Below are positions 1 through 8,189 of a stretch of 27,668 nt of DNA, one piece after another. The stretch comes from an uncultured Streptococcus sp. (GTDB lineage: Bacteria > Bacillota > Bacilli > Lactobacillales > Streptococcaceae), in NCBI RefSeq assembly GCF_959025735.1, contig NZ_CAUFJQ010000008.1, positions 1 to 27,668 of the forward strand. Direction: 5' to 3'. The translations under genes and the position numbers were made by a program. The notes under the pieces were generated by a model, which saw nothing but the letters and a program-made list of their open reading frames with translations, was not told where the DNA came from and searched no databases. Position 1 is the stretch's first letter. Each line of letters starts with the position of its first letter.

Positions 1-464
1 TGATTGACATAGTTTTGGTAGAGGCCAACTTGGGTGTCGTAGCTACGAAAACCACTATATTGGTCACTGATCGGATAACCTTCTGCCTGCATAGCCGCGA
101 TCAATTCATGAAGGGCTGAAACAGCTTCAGGATCTTCACCTGGGTTAAAGTCAGGCGACAAGGGATAATGTTTGTTGGCGATCATGACCTCACCATATTT
201 CCCTTTGACACTATAGTAAGAACCATTGTAGCTGACACCAGAGTCCACTTTCACATCTGACTTACCAGCTTTTGACGACTCTTCTTTGCCAGTCTCTTTT
301 GACGTATCCTTTGCTGAAGACATTTCTTTGGAAGACTTGGTTTGCGTTTGTTTGGTTTCTTCTTTTGCAGAAGATTTAGAACTAGTGGATTGAGATTGGG
401 AGCAAGCTGTCAGGGTTAACAAGGCAACTGTCACCAACGTTAATTTGGAAAATCTTGCTTTCAT
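1..464 (-). CDS. dacB: L,D-/D,D-carboxypeptidase lipoprotein (LdcB/DacB type), C-terminus outside window
   Basis: Only the first ~154 residues are in the window; the frame runs off the left edge. The start ATG at 462-464 has an AGGAG site just upstream. The N-terminus is a lipoprotein signal: a short basic start, a hydrophobic stretch and a lipobox LTAC with Cys21. A long Ser/Thr/Lys/Glu-rich linker follows. The visible catalytic-domain start carries SGFRSYDTQ, the conserved block of the VanY/M15B peptidases; the zinc His/Asp residues would lie beyond the edge. In streptococci this family (DacB/LdcB) trims the D-Ala of tetrapeptide stems at the outer face of the membrane. It is the last visible gene of an envelope operon, starting 9 bases after the TcaA-like gene. 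The family is secure; exact bond specificity is inferred from streptococcal orthologues. Confidence 0.88.
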   Translation of the reverse strand, partial: MKARFSKLTLVTVALLTLTACSQSQSTSSKSSAKEETKQTQTKSSKEMSSAKDTSKETGKEESSKAGKSDVKVDSGVSYNGSYYSVKGKYGEVMIANKHYPLSPDFNPGEDPEAVSALHELIAAMQAEGYPISDQYSGFRSYDTQVGLYQNYVN

Positions 465-473
465 GGAAATCTC

Positions 474-2261
474 CTATGATTCTTTTGTTACGACAATATC
501 CGTGATCACATAACTTGCACCTACTTTTTTCAAAGTATAAGTTTTGTACTTGCGGTTTTGTGAATCTGGATGACTATCTGTATAATGCACAGTAAAGTCT
601 TCATAAGTCTTGATCGTCACCACACCATTTTCTTCAGTGACACTTTGAATATCCAAAGCTCCTGGAGTATAGTAGTCAATTTTAGCCTTTCGAACACCAT
701 CACCCGTTGTGAATTCAACCATGTCTTTGTAGGCTTGACTTTGTGTGTCATAGTATTTAGAGTAGGTGTTATTTCGATTTGAAACGGAGCTAAAGACAGC
801 GTCGCGGTACTCTTTCAAGAACTCTTCTGCCAAGGTTCGATTTTGTTCTTCTTTGGCTGCTTGCGCTTTCTTAGCATCTTGAGCACTCTTGATGCGTTTT
901 AAGGTATCTTTGGCTAGTTTGAGTTCGATCGGATCGTTCTCACCCTCTTCAATCGTCACCTTAGCCTTTTCAGTTGTATAGGTTTCCCCATTCATGTTGA
1001 AGACAGCATGTACTTCAATTTCTTGATAAGGGATGCTATCCACTTCAAAGGTTGTGCTGGTTCCGACTTCTTTGCCGTTGACCACAACCTTCACATCCGT
1101 TGGGTTTTCAACTTCATCTGGGAACTCAACTTCTAAATTGCGTTTCTCAGAATTCAACTGCAATTCTAAGTTATTCTTTGTTGCTTTTTTAGGATTGAGA
1201 TGGATCTTAGAAGTAACATTTCCGACTTTAGTTTTAGCAGTCAATTCCATTTCTTTTGTATTGTAATGGAAAGAACCAAGGTCTGTCACTGCATCTTTCT
1301 TCAAGGTCACGGTTTTATTGGCAGCCACTTTGAGTTTGGCTTGGTCCAAATTGGTCTTGACCTTCACTTGCACTGGATAGCTGGCCACACGGTATTCTTG
1401 GAAGATTCCAAATTTCTTGTCCGCCTTTTCCAAACCAAAAATCTTGTTTCCAGATTTATCCGTATAGCTGCCTTCTCCACCATTATCGATGATCTTGTTC
1501 AACTCTGTACCGATATCGATCCCTTGATCTTCCATGCTGGTGATAAAGCTTTCGGCTTCATCCTTTGTCCATTTATCGTTATCGGTTGAAAGCAGATCTG
1601 CTGCTTCGCGATAATCCTTGGTGTCCACTGCCTTAATAAATTTATCTGCAGTCACTTCGACACGTGTTGTAGACTGGAAGTAAAAGAAGGATGCCACCAA
1701 AGCGATCACAAGGACTGCAATAGCAGAAATAATCCCAATTTTCTTCTTGGAAAGTTTCTTTCCACCCTTCGTTTTAGGGGCCTTTTGTTTTTTCTGAGCT
1801 GGACCGGCTTCTGTGACATTTGGACCAGCAAAGACCTGCGTTTGCTCAGTAGCAAGTGGAGTCGTATACTCTTGAGTTTGCTGTTGAGGGACATATTCCT
1901 GTGTTTCTTCAGTTGCATCTGGGGTTACAAATTCTGCTTCAGGCACAGGTCCTACAAAAAACTCAAAGTTTTGACTTTTAGCCGCGGTAAATTCTTCTGC
2001 ACTTGGCTTGCGGCCATAGGTTTCTTCAAAATGTTGCAACCAAGCCTGACGAGCTGCTAGAAGTGGATCGACATTCTTCACTTCTTCAACTGGTTCAACC
2101 CCTGGTTCCTCAACAGGAGCGACTTCCTCAGCTGGGGCATTTCCTGCGATAGACTGAATTTGTTTCAAATCAAATCCACAAGCTTTCCCAGCCATAAACT
2201 CTTCTGGTGACGGTTTGCGACCGATCACTTTTTCAAATAATTCAACCCATTTCTTTTGCAT
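474..2261 (-). CDS. TcaA-like single-pass membrane protein with duplicated N-terminal W/FE/GR motif
   Basis: 595 residues. I chose the ATG at 2261 over the in-frame upstream one at 2279 because a GGGAGAAGAG ribosome site lies just before it, and because the protein then starts with the same motif as its neighbour. Order: motif copy 1 (W5, F9-E10, G14-R15, S18, E20-E21), an acidic Pro/Glu linker, motif copy 2 (W74, F78-E79, G83-R84, S87, E89-E90), a Gln/Thr-rich linker, a basic stretch, one TM helix (about 174-196), then a large outside part. That part has a TcaA-like start, beta-rich repeats and a final NTF2-like segment ending in a predicted strand pair. TcaA proteins are envelope proteins linked to glycopeptide response in staphylococci. 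They usually carry a zinc ribbon at the N-terminus, which is absent here. Function unknown; the position next to a peptidoglycan carboxypeptidase suggests an envelope role. Confidence 0.75.
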   Translation of the reverse strand: MQKKWVELFEKVIGRKPSPEEFMAGKACGFDLKQIQSIAGNAPAEEVAPVEEPGVEPVEEVKNVDPLLAARQAWLQHFEETYGRKPSAEEFTAAKSQNFEFFVGPVPEAEFVTPDATEETQEYVPQQQTQEYTTPLATEQTQVFAGPNVTEAGPAQKKQKAPKTKGGKKLSKKKIGIISAIAVLVIALVASFFYFQSTTRVEVTADKFIKAVDTKDYREAADLLSTDNDKWTKDEAESFITSMEDQGIDIGTELNKIIDNGGEGSYTDKSGNKIFGLEKADKKFGIFQEYRVASYPVQVKVKTNLDQAKLKVAANKTVTLKKDAVTDLGSFHYNTKEMELTAKTKVGNVTSKIHLNPKKATKNNLELQLNSEKRNLEVEFPDEVENPTDVKVVVNGKEVGTSTTFEVDSIPYQEIEVHAVFNMNGETYTTEKAKVTIEEGENDPIELKLAKDTLKRIKSAQDAKKAQAAKEEQNRTLAEEFLKEYRDAVFSSVSNRNNTYSKYYDTQSQAYKDMVEFTTGDGVRKAKIDYYTPGALDIQSVTEENGVVTIKTYEDFTVHYTDSHPDSQNRKYKTYTLKKVGASYVITDIVVTKES

Positions 2262-2289
2262 GGATCTCTTCTCCCTCATTATAAAATAG

Positions 2290-2313
2290 GGAAAGTGGGT
2301 CCCCCCACCTTCC
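2290..2313 (-). terminator. imperfect GC-rich hairpin between two envelope genes
   Basis: Arms 2290-2299 and 2304-2313 form a ten-base stem with one mismatch and a four-base loop. On the minus strand it is followed by CTATTTTAT, a poor U-tract. It lies between the stop of the five-TM gene and the start of the TcaA-like gene, so it probably attenuates or protects mRNA rather than fully terminating. Confidence 0.45.
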
Positions 2314-2327
2314 GTTTTGTGATATTG

Positions 2328-3503
2328 TTAGAATCCAAAGTTAGAGAAATTTGGAGCACTAGGAATAAATCCTACGGCTACTTGTTCTAAAATACGAGCA
2401 TTCACATAAATGACAAAGATCGCAATGAGAAGCAAGACAACAGATGATGCTACTAGAAGCAAGAATTTATCTGCTTTAAAGCTTGTCTTGTTCAATCCTT
2501 GATGAACGACATAGCATGTTCCAACAAAGAACAAGAAGAAAATAAGGAAGTTTACAAAGCCATAAAATTCATAAACTTTTACAAGACCTACTAAGAAAGC
2601 AAGAAGGGCAAGTGGCAAAGTGTAAACAGACAAACGTCCAAACTCTTCAAATGAACGACCGTAACTGTATTCCTTGTCTTGAAGAACCACACGACGAACA
2701 AAGAATCCAGCTACTTGGAAGGCGTAAACGCTAAAGAATAGGGAAATCAATGTCAACATAAAGGCACGGAAATCCATTCCATAACCACCTGTAGCTCCAC
2801 TAGCTGTGAAGAAAGTTGATAGGGTCAAGACAAAGGCAGTCAAGACATACTGTAAAATTCCGTTAAGAGCTTTTGGATTTTCTACAGCTGATGGACGTTT
2901 CAAAGCTGAAAGGAACCAATTCCAGTAACCACCAACGGCTACACCAAATTGACTTGGTTGGCCAGGATAAGGTTGTCCTGGTTGACCTTGGTAAGGAGCC
3001 TGTTGATAAGCTGCTTGAGTAGGTTGTTGGTAGGTTTGTTGTGGAGCTTGTTGGAAAGCAGGTCCATTCGCTGGAGCTGCTTGAGGGGCCGGTTCTTGAA
3101 CTGGAGCTGCAACTGGTTCTTCTGCAGGAGCAGCTGGCGCTGCGACAAACTCTGGAGCTTGTGGAGCTGCGACTGGTTCTTCTGTTGGGGCAGTTGGTGC
3201 TGCGACAAACTCTGGGGCTTGAGGAGCTGCTGGCGCTGCAACAAACTCTGGGGCTTGTGGAGCAGCAACTGGTTCTTCCACAGGGGCAGTTGGCGCTGTA
3301 ACAAATTCTGGGTCTTGTGGAGCTGCTACTGGTTCTTCAACAGGGGCAGTTGGCGCTGCAACAAATTCTGGGGTTTGTGGGGTTTCTGGAACCACTACTT
3401 CTTCTTGAAATTCTCCTGCAGCCAGTGCTTGAGCAATTTCTTCTGCACTAGCAGAACGACCATTTACGGCTTCGAAATAATCCAGCCAATCTTGTTTTGA
3501 CAT
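2328..3503 (-). CDS. five-TM membrane protein with Pro/Ala/Glu repeat region
   Basis: 391 residues; the start has AAGGAGA at 3510-3516. The protein begins with the W-F-E-G-R-S-E-E motif (W6, F10-E11, G15-R16, S19, E21-E22) also found twice in the next gene. Residues ~42-134 are near-identical repeats of EFVAAPTAPVEEPVAAPQ, then a Gln/Pro/Tyr-rich spacer (~145-185). The C-terminal half has five predicted membrane helices at about 213-236, 244-268, 293-312, 314-336 and 346-368, and ends in a short Phe/Asn tail. It resembles uncharacterised streptococcal integral membrane families (DUF6574-like is possible, unverified). It is the first gene of the envelope operon and directly follows a strong promoter. 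The soluble part is probably cytoplasmic. Function unknown. Confidence 0.75.
   Translation of the reverse strand: MSKQDWLDYFEAVNGRSASAEEIAQALAAGEFQEEVVVPETPQTPEFVAAPTAPVEEPVAAPQDPEFVTAPTAPVEEPVAAPQAPEFVAAPAAPQAPEFVAAPTAPTEEPVAAPQAPEFVAAPAAPAEEPVAAPVQEPAPQAAPANGPAFQQAPQQTYQQPTQAAYQQAPYQGQPGQPYPGQPSQFGVAVGGYWNWFLSALKRPSAVENPKALNGILQYVLTAFVLTLSTFFTASGATGGYGMDFRAFMLTLISLFFSVYAFQVAGFFVRRVVLQDKEYSYGRSFEEFGRLSVYTLPLALLAFLVGLVKVYEFYGFVNFLIFFLFFVGTCYVVHQGLNKTSFKADKFLLLVASSVVLLLIAIFVIYVNARILEQVAVGFIPSAPNFSNFGF
3102..3380 (-). repeat. tandem in-frame repeats encoding Pro/Ala/Glu units
   Basis: About five copies, some shortened, of a unit of roughly 18-20 codons based on PEFVAAPTAPVEEPVAAPQ. The copies are highly similar at DNA level (recurring ACAAACTCTGGGGCTTG and GCAACTGGTTCTTC on the plus strand). 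Unit loss is visible where PAAP is directly followed by QAPEF. Such in-frame repeats normally vary in number between strains by slippage or recombination. Confidence 0.85.
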
Positions 3504-3537
3504 AATGAATCTCCTTAACTATTGTTTATACTAGGGT

Positions 3538-3566
3538 ATTATACAAAATTTCTGAACCATTTTCAA
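3538..3566 (-). promoter_or_regulatory. sigma-A promoter of the envelope operon
   Basis: Minus-strand -35 TTGAAA (3561-3566) and -10 TATAAT (3538-3543) are separated by exactly 17 bases, about 35 bases upstream of the start at 3503. One of the best promoter matches in the window. Confidence 0.85.
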
Positions 3567-3641
3567 TGAAAGACTGGGAAATCCCTGTAATATCTTTTGA
3601 AAAACATACAAATTCTACTCATTTTTAGAAATTAGTAAAGA

Positions 3642-3667
3642 AAACGACCTCTTTTCAGAGGTCGTTT
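3642..3667 (-). terminator. intrinsic terminator after the rhodanese gene
   Basis: Perfect 11-base stem (arms 3642-3652 and 3657-3667) with a four-base loop, followed on the minus strand by TTCTTTACTAAT. It starts two bases after the rhodanese stop codon and closes the 3669-5062 operon. Confidence 0.9.
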
Positions 3668-3668
3668 C

Positions 3669-3953
3669 TTAGGATTCAAATGCATCCATGCCGCCTTGGA
3701 CGTTGGTCACATCATAGCCTTGCTCTTCCAAAAATTGGCAAGCACGTGCTGAGCGTCGCCCTGACTTGCAGATGACATAATAGGGATGATCCTTCTCTAA
3801 TTCCTGGTAGCGATTTGCTAACTCAGATAAGGGAAGAAGACGAACCCCATCTAAGTGAAGGGCATCATATTCCTCCTGCTCGCGTACATCAAGAACGTGT
3901 ATGTTTCCTTTTTGATAAGCTTGGTAAAAGCTTGAAAATGGAATTTCTTTCAT
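3669..3953 (-). CDS. single-domain rhodanese-like protein
   Basis: 94 residues, one rhodanese fold. The active-site loop is CKSGRR with the sulfur-carrying Cys62. The LDVRE strand (residues 21-25) and the C-terminal VQGGMDAF block are typical. Such proteins carry a persulfide on the Cys and pass sulfur to acceptors, or act in thiol stress; the acceptor here cannot be told. Cytoplasmic, no signal peptide. It is the last gene of a three-gene operon, 20 bases after the PrdX-like gene and just before a strong terminator. Confidence 0.9.
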   Translation of the reverse strand: MKEIPFSSFYQAYQKGNIHVLDVREQEEYDALHLDGVRLLPLSELANRYQELEKDHPYYVICKSGRRSARACQFLEEQGYDVTNVQGGMDAFES

Positions 3954-3973
3954 GATTTCTCCTATCAGGTATG

Positions 3974-4465
3974 TTATGGAAGGGTTAGAATTTGATAGCT
4001 AAAGCCAATTGACTCTAAAAATCGGAACAAGTCTTGGGTTTTAATAAAGATCGTTTTTTCATTGGTATTGGGATGGAAGGTCATGATCTCCTCTGACACA
4101 ATGTCTTTATCGAAATAGACTCGAATATCTTTTTCTTCATTGTTCAATAAACCAAATGGAGAAACCGTTCCTGGCGGTAATTGCATTTTTTCAGCTAAAG
4201 AATCTGCTGAAGCCATGCGGATCCGGTTGGCTTCCACTTGCTCTTTGAAATCATCCATATCCAATGGCTTCTGGTCATCCATGATGAGCAAATAGTATTG
4301 AGTTTTCTTCTTGTTGGTCAAAAACATGGACTTGGTCCGGACACCTTCTAAGCCTTCAATATAAGAATCCGCCTGCTCCGTCGTAAATGCAGGTGGGTGT
4401 TCCACCACATCAAATGAGATTCCTAACTCATCTAATTTTTCTTTAACTTGTTGATAAGGATCCAT
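3974..4465 (-). CDS. prdX: PrdX/ProXp-ala-type trans-editing protein (YbaK fold)
   Basis: 163 residues, the full length of a free-standing YbaK/prolyl-tRNA-synthetase-associated domain. The early VEHPPAFTTEQAD block, the conserved Lys45 in RTKSMFL, and the GTVSPFGLLNN loop match the ProXp-ala/PrdX branch. This branch removes alanine wrongly attached to tRNA-Pro. Cytoplasmic. It sits 12 bases after the glycosylase-like gene and 20 before the rhodanese. The family is clear; substrate (Ala-tRNA-Pro rather than another mischarged tRNA) is inferred from branch motifs. Confidence 0.85.
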   Translation of the reverse strand: MDPYQQVKEKLDELGISFDVVEHPPAFTTEQADSYIEGLEGVRTKSMFLTNKKKTQYYLLIMDDQKPLDMDDFKEQVEANRIRMASADSLAEKMQLPPGTVSPFGLLNNEEKDIRVYFDKDIVSEEIMTFHPNTNEKTIFIKTQDLFRFLESIGFSYQILTLP

Positions 4466-4477
4466 CGTCGCTCTCCT

Positions 4478-5062
4478 TTATTTTTGAATGATCTCTTGTA
4501 CTAAGGTTTGCAATTCTGGCACCACCTCTGCCTCAAACCAAGGATTTTTAGCCATCCAGATTTGATTGCGAGGGGAAGGGTGAACAAGTGGAAAATAGGT
4601 TGGCAAATAGTCTTTAAAATGGTGAACCCGTTCGGTTACCTTGCCGCTAACCTTCTCATGAAGGTAGTAAGCTTGGGCATATTGTCCAATTAAGAGGGTC
4701 AACTCAATATCCGGACACTCCTTGAGAAGTTGAGGGTGCCACTTTTCCGCAAAGCCTTTGCGAGGTGGAAGGTCACCAGATTTTCCATGCCCTGGGAAAT
4801 AAAAGTCCATAGGAATGACCGCAAACAAACCAGAATGGTAAAAGGTGTCTTCGTCAACTCCTAACCACTCTCGCAAGCGATCACCACTCTTATCCTTCCA
4901 GTAAATGCCCGCTTCTTGTGTTTTCAGTCCAGGTGCCTGTCCGATGATATTGATGCGAGCTGTCTTTGGAGCTGCAAAGAGTGGCTCGATTCCTTTATCC
5001 GTATATGCTTTATTTTGAGGATCTGCCATAATGGCTTGTTTAATGCTTTCAATCGTTGACAT
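4478..5062 (-). CDS. uracil-DNA-glycosylase-superfamily protein
   Basis: 194 residues. Motif I is IIGQAPGLKTQE (about 39-50) and the C-terminal motif is HPSPRN (about 161-166), both diagnostic of the uracil-DNA glycosylase fold. The segment after motif I reads AGIYWKDKSGDRLREWL, as in the small firmicute UDG-like group rather than classical Ung (no GQDPYH). Expected role: removal of uracil or another damaged base, or a related nucleic-acid function. A strong AGGAGGTC site lies at 5065-5072. First gene of the operon with prdX and the rhodanese; it starts only ~20 bases past the pepV terminator, so its promoter must overlap pepV's 3' end or it depends on read-through. Confidence 0.82.
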   Translation of the reverse strand: MSTIESIKQAIMADPQNKAYTDKGIEPLFAAPKTARINIIGQAPGLKTQEAGIYWKDKSGDRLREWLGVDEDTFYHSGLFAVIPMDFYFPGHGKSGDLPPRKGFAEKWHPQLLKECPDIELTLLIGQYAQAYYLHEKVSGKVTERVHHFKDYLPTYFPLVHPSPRNQIWMAKNPWFEAEVVPELQTLVQEIIQK

Positions 5063-5083
5063 AAGACCTCCTTCTATGGAAAA

Positions 5084-5108
5084 ACTCAGCCAGAAAAACT
5101 GGCCGAGT
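5084..5108 (-). terminator. intrinsic terminator after pepV
   Basis: Arms 5084-5093 and 5099-5108 form a ten-pair stem (one G-U in RNA) with a five-base loop, followed on the minus strand by TTTTCC. It starts six bases after the pepV stop codon. Confidence 0.85.
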
Positions 5109-5114
5109 AGTGGG

Positions 5115-6521
5115 TTATTTGATTAGTTCATAGATAGCTTCTGCGTAAATAGCTGCTGCACGATAAAGGTCTTCGACATCTGCGAACTCATTAGCTTGGT
5201 GCATGGTATTGACATAGTCTGGGAACATAGCACCAAAGGCAACCCCACGTTTCAAGAGACGACCAAAGGTACCACCACCGATCACTTGTTCGTGTCCTTT
5301 GAGGCCAGTTTGTTTTTCGTAAACACGCAAAAGAGTGGATACCAATTCGTCATCCATCGGAACATAGTGAGGTGTGTGACCATGAGCGGACAAGCTTACT
5401 GTAGCCACTCCTTCGATCTTTTCAAGGGTGGACTTGATGGTTTCAGGATCGGTTCCTTGAGGGTAACGGATATTGAGGGCAATAGTGTTGTCTGCTTGGC
5501 TGTCATCAAAATGGAAGACACCTGCATTCATGCTCAATGGTCCCATTTTGGCATCTGTATGGGCAATTCCTAATTTTTCACCGGCAAAATCTTCGTGAAG
5601 AAGTGAAGCTGTCACATGAAGGTAAGCCTTAGCAGCACCACCAAAATCAAATTGGTTCAACAAGAGAGCCAAGTAGGTCGCACCATTAATTCCATCTTCA
5701 GGGGTTGATCCGTGAGCAGATTTCCCAACAATCGTAACGGTATAGGTTTCTTCATCAACAGTTGAGATTTCATACTGAAGCTGGTGTTCCTTGGCAAAGG
5801 CATCTAAGAGGCCAGCAAGATCTGGTAGTTGTCCAGAAACGACTGCAGTCGCTGACTCTGGTACCATATTTTCACGAAGGCCACCTGTAAAGCTATGAAG
5901 ATGGGCACTTCCTGTGTTGTCATTTCCAAAATGAAGGTACTCAGTGATGTTTCCTTTTTCCCCATTGATGATTGGGAATTCCGCATCTGGTGAGAAGCCA
6001 AAATCTGGCTCAGGAAGTCCGACGTGTTTGAAATAGTAATCCATGTCGCCCCAGCCTGATTCTTCATCCGTACCGACAACAAAGCGCACGCGCTTAGAAA
6101 CAGGGAGTCCTAGGTCTTTGATGATCTTCAAACCATAGTAGCAGGCCATTGTAGGCCCTTTATCATCAGACGAACCACGCGCATAGAGCTTACCATCGAT
6201 AATTTCTGGTTTGTATGGATCCGTCTTCCAACCACTACCTGCAGGCACGACGTCCATATGGGCAAAGATTCCAAGCTCTTCTTCTCCTTCACCAAAGGTA
6301 AAGTGACCGGCATAATTGTCGACATTCTTGGTTTCATAGCCATCACGTTTGGCAATTTCCAAGAATTTTTCAAGAGCTTTTACAGGACCAGGTCCAAAAG
6401 GATGCTCTGCATCTGCCTTGCTGTCATCGCGTTCAGAATTGATTTCCAAGAGGCTGTATAAGTCAGCCATCATCTCATCGCGACGTTTTTCTACTTCTGC
6501 TTTAAAGTCAACTGTTGTCAT
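5115..6521 (-). CDS. pepV: dipeptidase PepV (M20 metallopeptidase)
   Basis: 468 residues, full length for PepV. Zinc-site residues are visible: HMD with His88, the bridging Asp119 in SSDDKGP, Glu153-Glu154 in TDEESGWG, Asp179 in SPDAEFP and a C-terminal His in VNTMHQANE. The enzyme cleaves dipeptides with a free N-terminus in the cytoplasm, the last step in using imported peptides. An insertion lid domain (about 185-385) precedes the GGGTFGRLL segment. The start at 6521 follows a GAGGAGGAATTC ribosome site. It lies 34 bases behind the nitroreductase with no terminator between, so the two are probably co-transcribed. Confidence 0.95.
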   Translation of the reverse strand: MTTVDFKAEVEKRRDEMMADLYSLLEINSERDDSKADAEHPFGPGPVKALEKFLEIAKRDGYETKNVDNYAGHFTFGEGEEELGIFAHMDVVPAGSGWKTDPYKPEIIDGKLYARGSSDDKGPTMACYYGLKIIKDLGLPVSKRVRFVVGTDEESGWGDMDYYFKHVGLPEPDFGFSPDAEFPIINGEKGNITEYLHFGNDNTGSAHLHSFTGGLRENMVPESATAVVSGQLPDLAGLLDAFAKEHQLQYEISTVDEETYTVTIVGKSAHGSTPEDGINGATYLALLLNQFDFGGAAKAYLHVTASLLHEDFAGEKLGIAHTDAKMGPLSMNAGVFHFDDSQADNTIALNIRYPQGTDPETIKSTLEKIEGVATVSLSAHGHTPHYVPMDDELVSTLLRVYEKQTGLKGHEQVIGGGTFGRLLKRGVAFGAMFPDYVNTMHQANEFADVEDLYRAAAIYAEAIYELIK

Positions 6522-6555
6522 GAATTCCTCCTCAATCTTCTATTTGCTAATTGGC

Positions 6556-7161
6556 TTAGCGTTTGTCAATGATTTCGTCCACTGGTAAGCGATAGCTCGG
6601 CTCTACTTTTTCAGCCGCATAGCCAACCGTAATCAAAACTTCTGGACGGAAACGCTCTTCGATGTCCAAGACTTCATTGATTTTTGATTTATCAAATCCC
6701 AAAATAATATTGGTTCCAATGCCTTGGTCCGTCAAAGCCAATACCAAGTTCATAGCCACAAGACCGGCATTCAAAGCCAAGTAATCGCTTGTCTGTTGGG
6801 CATCATAGCGTGCAAATTCAGCAGGAAGGTTTTGCATAAAGTATTGCAACTGCTCGTCTGTGAAGTTTTTAACCCCACCGACACGCGCAATCTTGCGAGC
6901 CCGTTTTTGCAAGTCGGTATCTGTAAAGAGGGCGATGGTCACAGGTGCTTCCATGACTTGATCGTAGTTTGCACCATAGGCTAATTTTGCCAATTCCGCA
7001 TTTTTTTGACGAACAACCACAAATTTCCAAGGCTGGCTATTGTGGGCGCTAGGGGCCAAGGTTGCGATCTCAATGGCAGTCCGTACATCCTTTGGATCGA
7101 CCGGTTGGTCAGTGAAATGCTTGATCGCATGGCGTTTTTTATTGAGCTCTAGAAATTTCAT
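6556..7161 (-). CDS. FMN-dependent nitroreductase family protein
   Basis: 201 residues. The N-terminal KKRHAIKHF contacts FMN phosphate in this family; PSAHNSQPWKFVVV and the late GIGTNIILGFD are also family blocks. These homodimeric flavoproteins use NAD(P)H to reduce nitro groups, quinones or flavins; the natural substrate cannot be read from sequence. The start at 7161 has an AAGGAAGAAG site. First gene of a two-gene unit with pepV. The same uvrC - nitroreductase - pepV order is known from other mitis-group streptococci. Confidence 0.9.
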   Translation of the reverse strand: MKFLELNKKRHAIKHFTDQPVDPKDVRTAIEIATLAPSAHNSQPWKFVVVRQKNAELAKLAYGANYDQVMEAPVTIALFTDTDLQKRARKIARVGGVKNFTDEQLQYFMQNLPAEFARYDAQQTSDYLALNAGLVAMNLVLALTDQGIGTNIILGFDKSKINEVLDIEERFRPEVLITVGYAAEKVEPSYRLPVDEIIDKR

Positions 7162-7193
7162 AAGCTTCTTCCTTTTCTATTTCTGTTACCTCT

Positions 7194-7222
7194 ATTTTAA
7201 CACAAAATGAAAGAGCTTGCAG
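7194..7222 (-). promoter_or_regulatory. promoter of nitroreductase-pepV
   Basis: Minus strand: an extended -10 TGTTAAAAT (core TAAAAT, 7194-7199) with a weak -35 CTGCAA (7217-7222) at 17 bases. About 32 bases upstream of the nitroreductase start. Confidence 0.6.
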
Positions 7223-7244
7223 GGTTTTACAGCCTAAGATTGTG

Positions 7245-7283
7245 AAAAAAGAAGCGGACATTTTGAAGATCCGCTTCTTTTTT
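7245..7283 (-). terminator. intrinsic terminator after the metallophosphoesterase
   Basis: A 14-base perfect stem (7245-7258 with 7270-7283), six A/T pairs at its base and an 11-base loop, so it can work in both directions. A second hairpin (ATAGGTTGA 7284-7292 with 7305-7313) abuts it and overlaps the stop codon at 7310. Confidence 0.9.
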
Positions 7284-7309
7284 ATAGGTTGAATACACAA
7301 GAGATCAAC

Positions 7310-8152
7310 CTATGATTCATTGGAAAGATTGAAATAGGCAGCTACTTCTTTGGTATAACCGTTTTTCTCAATTAAGCTAGTTAGCAGCTCGATGTTATGG
7401 CCCCGATAGTTATCCTCGCGTCTCAACTCTTCGTACATCTCAATAAAGGGAAGACCCTTGTCCTTGGCATCTTGGAGTTCTGCTTCATAGTCATAGGCCA
7501 CCTTACGAAATTGCAGGTTGGTCACCCCATCTGCTTCGACATCGATCAGCGCATACTGAGCTCTATGGTTTTGAATTGGTTCCCAGTCAAAATAAGGCAT
7601 GCCAATAGTCCCCGGATTGAGGATCTGTTGGCCCTGACTGCCATAGCGAAGCAACTGCTTGTGAACATGACCGTAGATCGCCAGATCCGTCTGGTCATCC
7701 AGCAATTGGTCAAAGTTCTCCGTCGCATTTGCTGGACGCAAGTCTCCACCGTAATTCTTTTCTGGCAAATTGTGGGTCAGTGAAAAACGAATACCATTGA
7801 CCTCCTTCTTCTCTACCAATGGAAGGGAACGAAGCCAATCGATCCGCTTAGGATCTAGTCCTTCCATGAGGTACTGAGTGAGACGAAGAAGTTGGATCTC
7901 CTGCGGATCCTCAAGGCCGTACTCACCATCCAAAGCCTCTAGGACACAATCGTCCCAATTTCCACGAACAGCCGCTGTAATCGGAATCGCATCCAGCAAT
8001 TCAAAAAGGTCCTCTCTTCCAGGCCCCGGAAGCAAAATGTCCCCTAAAAGCCAGTATTCTGTCGCGCCTTGAGCACGCGCATCCGCAATCACTGCCTTGA
8101 GGGCTGTTGTATCTCCGTGAATATCAGATAAAATGGCGATTCGATGGTTCAT
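7310..8152 (-). CDS. calcineurin-like metallophosphoesterase (YfcE/MJ0936-like)
   Basis: 280 residues from the ATG at 8150-8152, which has GGAGTAGTT before it; the open frame extends further upstream but without support. Metal-binding blocks are in order: SDIHGD (Asp10, His12), LLGD, RGNWDD, a THN block and GHVHKQ. Binuclear metal phosphoesterases of this type hydrolyse phosphodiesters, often nucleotides; the substrate is unknown. Cytoplasmic. It has its own promoter-like element at 8191-8196 and a strong terminator, so it is monocistronic. It forms the left border of the toxin/immunity region. Confidence 0.9.
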   Translation of the reverse strand: MNHRIAILSDIHGDTTALKAVIADARAQGATEYWLLGDILLPGPGREDLFELLDAIPITAAVRGNWDDCVLEALDGEYGLEDPQEIQLLRLTQYLMEGLDPKRIDWLRSLPLVEKKEVNGIRFSLTHNLPEKNYGGDLRPANATENFDQLLDDQTDLAIYGHVHKQLLRYGSQGQQILNPGTIGMPYFDWEPIQNHRAQYALIDVEADGVTNLQFRKVAYDYEAELQDAKDKGLPFIEMYEELRREDNYRGHNIELLTSLIEKNGYTKEVAAYFNLSNES

Positions 8153-8189
8153 AACTACTCCTTTTTGGATTGAAAAATCTGTGTGCCTT

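Noticed and set aside
3102..3380. CRISPR array
   Set aside because: The repeats are in frame, without unique spacers, and encode a Pro/Ala/Glu-rich protein segment.
2949..3500. Long plus-strand open frames opposite the Pro/Ala repeats
   Set aside because: They arise from the low-complexity repeat codons of the real minus-strand gene, with Trp/Arg/Leu-rich translations and no start signals.
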